NCBI RefSeq assembly: GCF_001905465.1
Contig: NZ_LISX01000020.1
Span: 38,539-102,538, forward strand
Direction of reading: 5' to 3'
Source: Kitasatospora sp. CB01950
GTDB taxonomy: Bacteria; Actinomycetota; Actinomycetes; Streptomycetales; Streptomycetaceae
Length of the DNA: 64,000 bases
In this document: positions 1-8,278 of the stretch, piece by piece
Numbering within the stretch: the first letter of the stretch is position 1
Layout: each line of letters starts with the position of its first letter
Notes under the pieces: generated by a model
The model's database searches: none
What the model was told of the DNA's origin: nothing
The model's input: the letters and a program-made list of their open reading frames with translations, nothing else
Program-made: the position numbers and the translations under genes

Positions 1-448
1 CCTGTTCGAGGAGCCGGCCGAGTTCCCGGTAGCCGTGGTTCGAGTACTCGAACTCGCCGCCCGGAGCCTGGAGTTGGCGGCGGTAGGCGGAGAAGTCGAT
101 CGGGGAATCGGCGTCGTAGTGGAAGTCGTAGTACGACGGGAACCCGCCCCGGTGCTGCATCAGCTGACGCGGCGTGGGCGGCCACGGGTCGCCGCCGGGT
201 ACGGGCGCGTCCAGGTCGAGCAGCTTGCGGTCGGCCGCGAGGCAGACGGCCGTCGCGGTGAACGCCTTGGTGATCGAGGCGAGACCGTAGACGGTCTCCG
301 GGGTCGCGGCGCGGTTCGCCGCGACGTCCGCCAGCCCGTAGGCCCGCGCGAACACCACCTCGTCGCCCTGCACCACGGCCACGCTCACCGACGGGCACGC
401 GTGCTCCGTCAGCGCCCGCTCGCAGAACTCGTCCAGTCCGTCCAGCAT
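1..448 (-). CDS. Beta-lactamase-fold serine hydrolase, 3' end missing
   Basis: The first 149 residues are visible; the C-terminus lies beyond the left window edge. This is a penicillin-binding-protein-like serine hydrolase of the class C beta-lactamase/esterase fold. The nucleophile motif SITK (Ser58, Lys61) and the second motif YSN (Tyr135-Asn137) are both present, so the visible part of the active site is intact. The third motif (KTG or HxG) would be in the missing part. No signal peptide precedes the domain, so it is probably cytoplasmic. The substrate (beta-lactam, ester or D-amino peptide) cannot be told. The ATG start gives a normal N-terminus for the family. Confidence 0.85.
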   Translation of the reverse strand, partial: MLDGLDEFCERALTEHACPSVSVAVVQGDEVVFARAYGLADVAANRAATPETVYGLASITKAFTATAVCLAADRKLLDLDAPVPGGDPWPPTPRQLMQHRGGFPSYYDFHYDADSPIDFSAYRRQLQAPGGEFEYSNHGYRELGRLLEQ

Positions 449-572
449 GCTCGTGCCCTCCCCGTGCAGCAAGATCCGTTCCGGGACGGATGGTATCCGC
501 CCGCGAACGGCCTTGCCAGGTCGGGGTGTTCGGAGTGATCCAGGGAACTGCGGTGGCGGGCATGAAAGCGGC

Positions 573-608
573 CGGCCGGCCGACAGGCACCCGGAGAGCG
601 GCCGGCCG
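573..608 (-). terminator. Hairpin after the PucR-type gene
   Basis: Two copies of CGGCCGGCCG (573-582 and 599-608) can form a 10-bp stem with a 16-nt loop. The right arm abuts the stop codon of the minus-strand regulator. There is no T-run, as is usual for streptomycete terminators. Confidence 0.5.
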
Positions 609-1895
609 TCAGGGCGGGGTGGTGGCGCGGAGGGCCACTTCCAGTTCCAGGCGGGTGTTGGGGGAGGCCAGTGACGGGCCGAAGAGGCGGTGGACGCGGT
701 GCAGGCGCTGGCGGGCGGTCTGGGGGTGGATGCCCAGGCGGGCGGCGACCTGGGGCGCGGTGCCGCGGCCGGTCTGGAGCCAGGCGAGGAGGGTGGCGGC
801 CAGGCGGTCGCGCTGTTTGGGGGTGAGCGGCGCGAGCGGGGCGAGGCGGCGTTCGGCGATCAGCCGGACCAGGGACGGATCGGTGAGCAGCAGCAGATCG
901 GTGAGGTGGTCGCGGCAGTCGACCGGCTGGTCCGGGGCCTTCGGGAGCGAGGCGCGGAGCAGACGTGCCCAGCGCAGCGACTGCGCGGCGAGCGCCGGCG
1001 GGACGGCCGGGCCGATCACCGCGCCGCGCCCCTGGAGGGCGCCGGCGACCCGCGGGTCGGCGAGCGTGGTCGCCGGATCGGGCAGCAGGAGGTGGGGCTG
1101 TGGGCTCTCCAGGTCGGCCAGGACGTGGTCGGGAAGTCGACCGTCGCCCGGTGGGCGGGAACCGAACGAGGCGATGCGGGCCAGTGGTTGACGGGCCGTC
1201 GGCAGGGGTGCGGGCGTGCGCGGGTCGAGCGAGACGGCGGCGAGCAGGGCGGGCAGTGGCCAGTCCGCGGACTGCGCGGCGTCGGCGAGGTCGGCGGCGT
1301 CCGGTCCGGTGGCAGTCGATCCGGTGCCGGCCGGTCCGGTGCGGGTCGGCCCAGTGCCGTCCGGTCCGGTGTGCGGTGCGTCCGACAGCAGGAGGGCGAG
1401 CAGCCGGTGCCGGGCCCGGGCGAGAGTGCCCGCCCGGTCGGTGCGGGCGTCGAGGTAGCCCCGGACGGCGGCGGCCGTGACCTCGTCGATGTGCGTGAAC
1501 ACCGCCTCGGCGAGCGTGACCAGCCGTTCGGGCCCGAGGCCGAGACGGCGGGCCACCCGGGAGTAGCGGCGCCAGATGATCCGGGCGCCGAGTCGGAACG
1601 CCGCCTGCAGGGCGTCCAGGCTGCGGCCCTCGGCGAACTCGGCGCGGCCGAGCGCCCGGTAGATCCGCAGCTGTCGCGGGGTGGGCGCGGGCAGGCCGGC
1701 GAGCCGGTCGACGAACTCGGCGAGCGCGGTCTCCAGACCCTGCTGGATTCCGGTGCCGAATTGGCCGGAGATGGGGCGGGCGAATTCCGGGAGGGAGCAT
1801 CTGATCTCGCGGATGATCTCGGCGGCCAAGGATTGCTGCTCCGCCCCGAGTTCGGCCGACAATTCGCGCGGAAGTCCATCCCACGGCCCAGCCAA
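609..1895 (-). CDS. PucR/CdaR-type transcriptional regulator
   Basis: This 428-aa protein ends with the PucR C-terminal helix-turn-helix. The signature is a block reading LLAWLQTGRGTAPQVAARLG followed by IHPQTARQRLHRV, about residues 370-410. The N-terminal half is helical and resembles the sensor region of actinomycete PucR-like regulators; a Pro/Thr/Gly-rich linker with GPxxTGP repeats sits near residue 170. I chose a TTG start because GGAGG lies 7 nt upstream and the reading-frame bias stops there. A near-consensus promoter lies 55-83 nt upstream. The ligand is unknown. It faces away from its neighbours and looks monocistronic. Confidence 0.85.
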   Translation of the reverse strand: MAGPWDGLPRELSAELGAEQQSLAAEIIREIRCSLPEFARPISGQFGTGIQQGLETALAEFVDRLAGLPAPTPRQLRIYRALGRAEFAEGRSLDALQAAFRLGARIIWRRYSRVARRLGLGPERLVTLAEAVFTHIDEVTAAAVRGYLDARTDRAGTLARARHRLLALLLSDAPHTGPDGTGPTRTGPAGTGSTATGPDAADLADAAQSADWPLPALLAAVSLDPRTPAPLPTARQPLARIASFGSRPPGDGRLPDHVLADLESPQPHLLLPDPATTLADPRVAGALQGRGAVIGPAVPPALAAQSLRWARLLRASLPKAPDQPVDCRDHLTDLLLLTDPSLVRLIAERRLAPLAPLTPKQRDRLAATLLAWLQTGRGTAPQVAARLGIHPQTARQRLHRVHRLFGPSLASPNTRLELEVALRATTPP

Positions 1896-1949
1896 TTCCG
1901 ATCCTCCAGGTAGCGATAATCCGTTCCACCGGCCTCCGGCGACAGGGGG

Positions 1950-1978
1950 AGTATGCGGCGGACCATCCGGCCGGTCAA
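1950..1978 (-). promoter_or_regulatory. Sigma-70-type promoter of the PucR-type gene
   Basis: On the minus strand TTGACC (1973-1978) and CATACT (1950-1955) are separated by exactly 17 nt. This is the best housekeeping-type promoter seen in the window. It would give a leader of roughly 48 nt before the TTG start. Confidence 0.6.
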
Positions 1979-2084
1979 TAGGGCCGACGCAGGCAGGCGG
2001 ACCCCGGAGGGGAGTTCGGGTGGGAAGGGCGGGGATTTCCCGGCACTCGCCGAAGGGTTTTCCATCGGCCCGGGTCGGAGCAAT

Positions 2085-2097
2085 TGACGGCCCGTCA
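2085..2097. promoter_or_regulatory. TGACG-N3-CGTCA palindrome, copy 1
   Basis: TGACG GCC CGTCA, flanked by T and G. It lies between the MFS stop codon and the PucR-type promoter. Five other copies occur in the window; the function is unknown. Confidence 0.35.
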
Positions 2098-2167
2098 GCT
2101 CGGGCGGGACGGAAGAGCGAGGAATTCGGGGCCGGAAGGCACATGAATTGCAGGGAGAGCAGAGGTT

Positions 2168-3340
2168 TCAGGCCGGTGCTTCGCTTCGGGCGCGCAGCCC
2201 GGGGGCGAGGAGCAGCGTGACGGCGAGGGAGGCGGCGGCCAGTGCGGCGATCGCGGTCGCGGGGGAGGTCCGTTCGGCCAGGGCGCCGGCGAGGGCGGCG
2301 CCGACGCCCTGCATGGCGAGCATGCCGGAGCCGTGCAACCCGAAGGCGTGGCCGCCGAGTTCGGCCGGGGTCAGCTCCAGCAGGCGGTCCTGGAAGATCA
2401 GCCCGGTCGAGTAGCCGAGGGTGGCGACGGCGACGGCCGCGAGCAGCACCGGCAGCGCGGGGTGCAGGGCGAACAGCAGGAAGGGCGCGGCGAGCAGCAG
2501 GCACAGCGGGACACCGAGGCGGGCCCGCCACGTCCGGGGGAGGAGACGGCCGACGGCGACGTCCCCGGCCAGCATGCCGACCACGCCCGCGGCGAACAGC
2601 AGTCCGGCGTCCTTCGGCGCGTAGGGGACGTAGAGCGACTCGCAGCCGACGACCAGGCCGTTGGGCACCCAGAGCGCCAGGTAGACGGACCGCCGGGGGC
2701 GCGAGGACCACAGCCGCGCGTTGGTCTGCCAGGTCTCCGCGACCGAGGCGCGACCCGTCAGCCTCGGCGGCCGGGCGGTGAGGCCGAAGCGGGCGACGGC
2801 CGCGGCGAGCAGGTACAGGCCGGCGCCGACCACCAGGACGCCGCGCGGCGACAGCGCCGTCAGCAGTGCGCCGCCGAGCGCGAAGCCGCCGATCTGGACG
2901 GCGCCCGAGGAGACGTTCAGCAGCGAGCGGCCCAGCAGGTAACCCTCGCGCGCCAGCACCTCGTTGAGCAGCCCCGCACGGACCCCGCCGCCCAGCGAGG
3001 CCACCACGCCGAGACCCAGCACCACCGCGAAGGCCGACCACACCGGCAGCCCGGGCACCGCCTGGACGGCCGTGCCGAGCCCGAAGAGCAGCGCGATCCC
3101 GCTCAACACGGCCCGCGGCGGGACCCGGTCCGCGGCCGCGAGCAGCGTGGCGGCGCCGACCAGCTGGGCGAGCGCCGGGCCGAACATGGCGAGCGCGGCC
3201 AGCAGCGGGGAGCCGGTCGCCGTGAACACCAGCGTGCCCAGCGCCAGGCCGCTCACCGTCTGGGCCGCCACCTGGGCGGCCGAGGTCAGGAAGAGGGGCG
3301 TGAACTCCGGTGTCCGGAACAGGTCTTGATACGTCCGCAT
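2168..3340 (-). CDS. MFS transporter
   Basis: This 390-aa integral membrane protein has about 12 hydrophobic segments separated by short Arg-rich loops. The loops include AAADRVPPR after the second or third helix, the position of the MFS cytoplasmic signature. It resembles the MFS_3 group of drug or siderophore exporters. It is divergent from an ArsR-like regulator 58 nt away, with a perfect 9-bp inverted repeat in the gap. It is therefore probably the pump controlled by that regulator. The substrate is unknown. Confidence 0.85.
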   Translation of the reverse strand: MRTYQDLFRTPEFTPLFLTSAAQVAAQTVSGLALGTLVFTATGSPLLAALAMFGPALAQLVGAATLLAAADRVPPRAVLSGIALLFGLGTAVQAVPGLPVWSAFAVVLGLGVVASLGGGVRAGLLNEVLAREGYLLGRSLLNVSSGAVQIGGFALGGALLTALSPRGVLVVGAGLYLLAAAVARFGLTARPPRLTGRASVAETWQTNARLWSSRPRRSVYLALWVPNGLVVGCESLYVPYAPKDAGLLFAAGVVGMLAGDVAVGRLLPRTWRARLGVPLCLLLAAPFLLFALHPALPVLLAAVAVATLGYSTGLIFQDRLLELTPAELGGHAFGLHGSGMLAMQGVGAALAGALAERTSPATAIAALAAASLAVTLLLAPGLRARSEAPA

Positions 3341-3376
3341 GGCCGGAGTCTCGGCCGCCCCCGCGACGCGCTGTTA

Positions 3377-3400
3377 ATGTTTCGCGGGGAGGCGAAACAT
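3377..3400. promoter_or_regulatory. Operator-like palindrome overlapping a start codon
   Basis: ATGTTTCGC (3377-3385) and GCGAAACAT (3392-3400) are perfect inverted repeats around GGGGAG, which is also the ribosome binding site. The right arm runs into the ATG of the ArsR-like gene at 3399. A dimeric regulator bound here would block both divergent transcription and its own translation start region. Confidence 0.6.
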
Positions 3401-4406
3401 GGGCTGGTGGCAGGTCGGCGCCGACACGCTCGCCGGCAGCCGGTTCGTCGTCTCCCCGCTGGCGGAGACCCTCGCCGCACTGAAACTGCTGCACCGGGCC
3501 GTCGGCGGAAACCCGGCCGAACGCCGCTGGCTCGACGTCCATCTGCCCGCGTACCGGTGGCAGTTGGCGGCGGACCCGGTGACCGCCCCACTGGTGCGCA
3601 CCGCGATCGGCGGGTCGTGGAACGCCACCTTCGTCACGCCCACGCCCACGCCCAGGTCCGCGCCGGCCGCACCGGTCGCGGAGGCCGAGTTCGCCGAGGA
3701 GCTGGCGCACATCCGCAGCACGTCGGCCCGGACGGCGCGGGAGGACCTGGCGGAGGCCTGCGGCGGGCCGCTGCCGGACGTGCTGCGCCGCGACGACCTG
3801 CCCGCCCGGACGGCCGACCTGCTGGAGTGGACCTGGACGACGGCGGTGCTCCCGTCCTGGCCGCAGCGCCGGCGTACCGTCGAGGCCGACATCGTCGCCC
3901 GCACGGCGCAGCTGGGCCGGGGCGGGTGGGCCGCGGCGCTGGCCGACCTGCGGCCCGGGATGCGCTGGCTCGGCGGGAGCCGCCTGCAGATCAGCGCGCA
4001 CGACCACCCGCCGAGGGAACTCGCCGGTGCGCAGCTGATGTTCGTCCCCGTGACGCCCCGGCAGAGCTGGGTCTGCTGGGACACCTCGGCCGTCCGGGCC
4101 GGCCGGTACGCGGTGGTGTACCCGTGCTCGGGCGTGCTGGCCGAGGCCGGCCGGGCGCGCGCCCCCGAGGCGCTGGGCCGGCTGCTCGGCCCGGCCCGGG
4201 CGGACGTGCTGGCGCTGCTCGGCGCCCCGAAGACCACCACCCAGCTGGTGGCGCTGACCGGGCAGGGCCTGGGCTCGGTGGGCCGGCACCTGAAGGTGCT
4301 GTTCGACGCCCGGCTGGTGCAGCGCCGCCGCACCGGACGGTCGGTGCTGTACTTCCGTACCGAGGCGGGCGAGGTCCTGCTGCGGGCGCAGTCCGAGAAG
4401 GATTGA
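3399..4406 (+). CDS. ArsR-like winged-helix regulator
   Basis: This 335-aa protein has a long N-terminal domain of the DUF5937 type found in actinomycete ArsR-like regulators. A C-terminal winged helix follows at about residues 265-325. There the helix-turn-helix reads TTTQLVALTGQGLGSVGRHL, followed by a wing with LVQRRRTGRSVLYF. No metal-binding cysteine pair is visible, so metal sensing is not supported. It is divergent from the MFS pump, and a palindrome covers its ribosome binding site, which suggests autorepression. The stop codon is the first triplet of a TGACG-N3-CGTCA palindrome. Confidence 0.85.
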   Translation: MGWWQVGADTLAGSRFVVSPLAETLAALKLLHRAVGGNPAERRWLDVHLPAYRWQLAADPVTAPLVRTAIGGSWNATFVTPTPTPRSAPAAPVAEAEFAEELAHIRSTSARTAREDLAEACGGPLPDVLRRDDLPARTADLLEWTWTTAVLPSWPQRRRTVEADIVARTAQLGRGGWAAALADLRPGMRWLGGSRLQISAHDHPPRELAGAQLMFVPVTPRQSWVCWDTSAVRAGRYAVVYPCSGVLAEAGRARAPEALGRLLGPARADVLALLGAPKTTTQLVALTGQGLGSVGRHLKVLFDARLVQRRRTGRSVLYFRTEAGEVLLRAQSEKD

Positions 4407-4416
4407 CGGGGCGTCA
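4404..4416. promoter_or_regulatory. TGACG-N3-CGTCA palindrome, copy 2
   Basis: TGACG GGG CGTCA, extended to perfect 8-bp arms GATTGACG/CGTCAATC (4401-4419). Its first three bases are the TGA stop of the ArsR-like gene. It could act as a weak hairpin or as a binding site. Confidence 0.4.
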
Positions 4417-4753
4417 ATCCGGCCGTCGGGTGGCGGATGTGACGCGCGGGGCGGGTGGTTCGCGGTCAACCTGAGTTGCCGCGAGGTCATCCGGATGGCA
4501 AACAGCGCGGAGTCGATCCCAATCCTTCCGGGGGCAATGTTCACCTGATCGGGTGCACCGTGCGCCGTGGGGGCGGTGCGGGGAGTGGCGAAGATCTACT
4601 GTTCGGGAGGCGGTGGGCGGCACGGTGACGCCGGTGACCCGAAGTCCCTCCGATCCCCTCGGCCATCCCCCTTGACTCTTTTCCAAGACCCCAACACACC
4701 CACGGATCTGACGAGTCGTCATGTCCGTGCGAGACGAAGGAGAGCCCGGCCCA
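4407..4753. other. Leader region of the encapsulin gene
   Basis: These 347 nt have no coding bias. They hold a TGACG-N3-CGTCA palindrome at 4709-4721 and an isolated TTGACT at 4672-4677 with no convincing -10 box 17 nt later. An AAGGAG ribosome binding site lies at about 4737-4742, before the chosen encapsulin start. Confidence 0.5.
4709..4721. promoter_or_regulatory. TGACG-N3-CGTCA palindrome, copy 3
   Basis: TGACG AGT CGTCA, 32 nt upstream of the encapsulin start codon. It is well placed for an operator in the leader or promoter of the shell gene. Confidence 0.45.
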
Positions 4754-6160
4754 ATGTCCGTGGACAGCAGCCCGGAGACTCAGCAGGCGCAGCGCCAGCA
4801 GACCAGCCTCACCACCGCCGCCGCGCGCAACCTGGCGACCACCACCAAGTCCGCGCCGCAGATGCAGGAGATCACCTCCCGCTGGCTGCTGCGGATGCTG
4901 CCCTGGGTGCAGACCTCCGGCGGTACCTACCGGGTCAACCGGCGCCTGACCTACACGGTCGGCGACGGCCGGATCGAGTTCATCCAGACCGGCGGCGACG
5001 TCCGCGTCATCCCCCGGGAGCTCGGTGAACTCGCCCTGCTGCGCGGCTTCGAGGACGACGACGTGCTGTCCGCGATCGCCGACCGGTGCGTGCAGCGCGA
5101 GTTCCGGGCCGGGGAGACCCTGGCCGAGCGCGGCACCCCGTCCGACAAGATCCACCTGATCGCGCACGGCAAGATCAACCAGATCTCCAGCGGCAAGTAC
5201 GGCGACGACGCGGTGATCGGCGTCCTCGGCGACGGCGACCGCTTCGGCGAGAACGCCCTGCTGGACGCCGACGCCAGCTGGGACTACACCGCCACCGCCA
5301 AGACCGCCGGCACCCTGCTCACCCTCAGCCGGGCCGACTTCCAGGCGGTGCTCGCCCAGTCCGAGAGCCTCCAGGCCCACATCCGGGATTTCGCCAGCCT
5401 GCCGCTGCAGCGTCAGAACGAGCTCGGCGAGGCCGAGATCGCGATGTCCGCGGGCCACGAGGGCGAGTTCCAGCTGCCCACCGCGTTCGTCGACTACGAG
5501 CTCAAGCCGCGCGAGTACGAGCTGTCCATCGCGCAGACCGTGCTGCGCGTCCACTCCCGGGTGGCGGACCTGTACAACCACCCGATGAACCAGATCGAGC
5601 AGCAGCTCAAGCTCACCGTCGAGGCGCTCCGCGAGCGCCAGGAGCACGAGCTGATCAACAACCGCGAGTTCGGTCTGCTCTCCAACTGCGCCTTCGACCA
5701 GCGGATCCAGACCCACTCCGGCCCCGCCACCCCCGACGACCTGGACGAGCTGCTCAGCCGCCGCCGCGACTCCGAGTTCTTCCTCGCGCACCCCAAGACC
5801 ATCGCCGCGCTCGGCCGTGAGTTCAACTCGCGCGGCCTGTACCCCGACACGGTCGACATTCAGGGTCACAAGGTGCCGGCCTGGCGCGGCGTCCCGATCC
5901 TGCCCTGCAACAAGATCCCGATCACCCCGGAGAACACCAGTTCCATCCTGGTCCTGCGCACCGGCGAGGACAACCAGGGTGTCGTCGGCCTCCACCAGAC
6001 CGGCATCCCCGACGAGTTCCAGCCCAGCCTGTCGGTGCGCTTCATGGGCATCGACGAGAAGGCCGTCATCAACTACCTGGTCACCGCGTACTACTCCGCG
6101 GCCATCATGGTGCCGGACGCGCTCGGCGTGCTCGAGAACGTGGAGATCGCCGTCCGCTGA
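4754..6160 (+). CDS. Family 2B encapsulin shell protein with cyclic-nucleotide-binding domain
   Basis: This 468-aa protein forms a protein nanocompartment shell with the HK97 fold. After a ~90-aa N-terminal arm, a cyclic-nucleotide-binding-like domain (about 97-205) is inserted. The HK97-type shell domain follows to the C-terminus (YELSIAQTVLRVHSR, then HPKTIAALGREFN, ending VLENVEIAVR). This order is diagnostic of family 2B encapsulins. The phosphate-binding cassette reads FGENALLDADASWDYTATA and seems to lack the arginine that normally holds the cyclic phosphate. Start: the ATG at 4754 has AAGGAG 11 nt upstream; an earlier in-frame ATG at 4721 has no ribosome binding site. No terpene cyclase, methyltransferase, polyprenyl synthase or desulfurase cargo gene is adjacent. 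Confidence 0.95.
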   Translation: MSVDSSPETQQAQRQQTSLTTAAARNLATTTKSAPQMQEITSRWLLRMLPWVQTSGGTYRVNRRLTYTVGDGRIEFIQTGGDVRVIPRELGELALLRGFEDDDVLSAIADRCVQREFRAGETLAERGTPSDKIHLIAHGKINQISSGKYGDDAVIGVLGDGDRFGENALLDADASWDYTATAKTAGTLLTLSRADFQAVLAQSESLQAHIRDFASLPLQRQNELGEAEIAMSAGHEGEFQLPTAFVDYELKPREYELSIAQTVLRVHSRVADLYNHPMNQIEQQLKLTVEALRERQEHELINNREFGLLSNCAFDQRIQTHSGPATPDDLDELLSRRRDSEFFLAHPKTIAALGREFNSRGLYPDTVDIQGHKVPAWRGVPILPCNKIPITPENTSSILVLRTGEDNQGVVGLHQTGIPDEFQPSLSVRFMGIDEKAVINYLVTAYYSAAIMVPDALGVLENVEIAVR

Positions 6161-6195
6161 GGCCAGGGGCCGGGAGCTGTTACGAAGAAGACCAC

Positions 6196-6234
6196 GGTGG
6201 ACCGCCGGAGGCCGTAACCAAACGGCGGTCCACC
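6196..6234 (+). terminator. Terminator after the encapsulin gene
   Basis: GGTGGACCGCCG (6196-6207) and CGGCGGTCCACC (6223-6234) form a perfect 12-bp stem with a 15-nt loop, 35 nt after the shell gene stop. This suggests the encapsulin is transcribed alone. Confidence 0.65.
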
Positions 6235-6391
6235 CAGTTGAGGGTGCGTCGGATTGATCATGCTGTTCCGTTTCTGCGGCGGAACGGCACCGGTCCTCCG
6301 GTGCACCCTCGACTGCGCTCCGGCACGACGCGGAGCCAGTTCGCTCGTCCACAGCCACAGTCCACAGCCACAGGAAGGTTGGACCACGCCC

Positions 6392-7270
6392 ATGCAGCGG
6401 AACGACCGGCCGCCCGCGAGCAGCGGGAATGCGGCGGAGACCTTACCCACCCGCAGCCCTGCCCGCAGCCCAGCCTGCAGCCCAGCCCGCAGCCCCACCC
6501 GCGGCCGAGGCCGCGCCGTCCGGGCGGCCGGGGCGCTCGCCGGGGTCGTCGTGGTGTGCGCGGTGCTCACCGGGGCCGCCCAGACCACCGCCCGGACGGA
6601 CACCACGGCGGGGGAGGGGGAGGACGGGCGGTGGCTGGAGATCTGCGTCCACGTGCACACCTCCGTCGACGCCGCCGGGGCCCACGTGGAGGTGGACGCC
6701 GAGGCCGGGGCGGACGTCCAACTCCCGCTGCGCCCGCAGTCGATCGGGCCGGGGGCGCTCGCACCGCAGGGGGACAAGGGGGGCCACGGGGGCGGCCACG
6801 GCGGGGGAGACGACCACGGCGATCACGGCGACCATGACGGGCACGGCGGCGGGCACCACTGCCACCCGCGGCCGACGCCGACTCCGACGCCCACCCCCAA
6901 GCCCTCGCCAACTCCCAAGCCGAGCCCGACAGTCGAGCCGACTCCGACCCCGAGTCCGACGCCGACCCCCGCTCCGGCACCCACGCCGAAGCCGCAGCCC
7001 GCGCCCACCCGCAGCGTCGCGCCGATCGCGCCCGCGCCGCCCACCCCGGCACCGTCGACGCCCGCCCCGAGCCCCGCACCGAGTCGGCCCGCGCCGCAGG
7101 CGTCCGTCCACCTGCCGCCCCCGCTGCTGCACGCCACGGCGCCCAAGCGCCAAGGCAGTTCGACCACCACCCGGATGCTGGTGGTCACCGTCCCCGCCGT
7201 CATCGCCGCGGCCGCGCTGCGTCCGAGCGGGAAGTCCAGGGCCGCCGCCGGTCGGCGCGGCCGTTCCTGA
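6392..7270 (+). CDS. Exported His/Gly-rich and Pro-rich wall-spanning protein
   Basis: This 292-aa protein has a basic N-terminus and a hydrophobic segment (AGALAGVVVVCAVLTGAA, about 48-65). A ~60-aa acidic region follows, then a histidine/glycine/aspartate stretch (GGHGGGHGGGDDHGDHGD and onward, ~130-160). Next is a long Pro-Thr/Pro-Ser repeat region typical of peptidoglycan-spanning linkers, then a C-terminal hydrophobic helix with an RGRS tail. No LPxTG motif is seen. The His cluster could bind divalent metals; this is an inference. The ATG at 6392 has AGGAAGG 14 nt upstream. An N-terminal repeat of Pro-Ala-Arg-Ser comes from a CCCGCAGCC DNA repeat. Confidence 0.75.
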   Translation: MQRNDRPPASSGNAAETLPTRSPARSPACSPARSPTRGRGRAVRAAGALAGVVVVCAVLTGAAQTTARTDTTAGEGEDGRWLEICVHVHTSVDAAGAHVEVDAEAGADVQLPLRPQSIGPGALAPQGDKGGHGGGHGGGDDHGDHGDHDGHGGGHHCHPRPTPTPTPTPKPSPTPKPSPTVEPTPTPSPTPTPAPAPTPKPQPAPTRSVAPIAPAPPTPAPSTPAPSPAPSRPAPQASVHLPPPLLHATAPKRQGSSTTTRMLVVTVPAVIAAAALRPSGKSRAAAGRRGRS

Positions 7271-7280
7271 CGCATCGTCA
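7268..7280. promoter_or_regulatory. TGACG-N3-CGTCA palindrome, copy 4
   Basis: TGACG CAT CGTCA. Its first three bases are the TGA stop codon of the His-rich protein gene, and it lies 55 nt before the DUF4239 start. Confidence 0.4.
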
Positions 7281-7334
7281 AGTCACGTTTCATTCAGCCG
7301 AGTTGTTGATCCGAACAGCAGGAGAGGACCTGTC

Positions 7335-8099
7335 ATGTCCGAATGGGTGGCGCTCGCCATCGTGATGGCCGGGGCGTGCCTGGTCGTCGTCGCGGTCGTG
7401 CTGCTGAGGCACCGCAAGGCCGATTTCCACGAGGACACCTCGGAGACGCCCGACGTCATCGAGTACATCACCATGATGATCGGCGTCGTGTACGCGATCG
7501 TGCTGGGCCTGGCGATCGCCGGCGTCTGGGAGTCCCGGTCGTCCGCGCAGGACGACGTGCAGCGCGAGGCGCAGGCCCTGCACGAGGTCAGTGCCCGCGC
7601 CGAGGTGTTCCCCGCCGACTACCGGGCGACGGTGGCCAAGGACGTAGACACCTACGTCTCGTTCGTGGTGGACACCGAATGGCACCACATGCGCACCCAC
7701 GGGGAACTCTCCCCCGAGGGCACCGACCTGCTCGCCAAGCTGCGCACCGACGTCGCGTCCCGCACGCCGCAGAACGACATCGAGGCGCAGGCGTACCAGG
7801 CGATGATGGACCGGATCGCCACCGCCGACGAGGCCCGCAACTCCCGTGGCGGCAACACCGGTCCGACCATGCCCGGGGTGGTGTGGTTCGGGCTGATCAT
7901 CGGCGCGGTGGTCACCATCGGGATGCTGTTCGCGCTCCAGATCCGGCGCTCCGGGCGGGAGTTGGTGCTGGCCGGCACGTTCAGCGCGCTGATCGGCTTC
8001 CTGCTGTTCCTGATCTGGGACTTCGACGACCCGTTCGGGCGCGGCATGTCGGTCACCACGCAGCCGTTCCTGGACCTGTTCCCGATCCTCAACCAGTAG
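7335..8099 (+). CDS. DUF4239-type (bestrophin-like) membrane protein
   Basis: This 254-aa protein has four predicted membrane helices: one at the N-terminus, one at VIEYITMMIGVVYAIVLGLA, and two near the C-terminus. A helical soluble segment of about 120 residues lies between the second and third. The pattern matches the DUF4239 family, distantly related to bestrophin channels. A good AGGAGAGG ribosome binding site precedes the ATG. The function is unknown; an ion channel-like role is only an inference from the family name. Confidence 0.8.
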   Translation: MSEWVALAIVMAGACLVVVAVVLLRHRKADFHEDTSETPDVIEYITMMIGVVYAIVLGLAIAGVWESRSSAQDDVQREAQALHEVSARAEVFPADYRATVAKDVDTYVSFVVDTEWHHMRTHGELSPEGTDLLAKLRTDVASRTPQNDIEAQAYQAMMDRIATADEARNSRGGNTGPTMPGVVWFGLIIGAVVTIGMLFALQIRRSGRELVLAGTFSALIGFLLFLIWDFDDPFGRGMSVTTQPFLDLFPILNQ

Positions 8100-8278
8100 T
8101 CCGAGCGGCGTAGATGGGGAACATCTGCCCGCCCCGGGACGGTTCGCGCATTACGCTGGGCCCGGCCGCCCCCGACGGGACGGGGGCCCGGGACCGGGCG
8201 GCCGACGGGGAGACCGCGCATCGTGCCGCCACCGGCGACGCGGGCGCGGCGGCACGACGCGCAACGGGGAGACACGGC

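Noticed and set aside
609..4544. A 1311-codon open frame on the minus strand
   Set aside because: It merges the real PucR-type gene with DNA antisense to the ArsR-like gene and out of frame with the MFS gene. Only the PucR-type part has family motifs; the rest is a G+C-driven shadow.
4672..4700. TTGACT as the encapsulin promoter
   Set aside because: No -10-like hexamer follows at 16-19 nt. The leader may be transcribed from another, unseen promoter.
4721..4753. Longer encapsulin start at 4721
   Set aside because: The ATG at 4721 has no ribosome binding site and overlaps a palindrome, while the ATG at 4754 has AAGGAG upstream.
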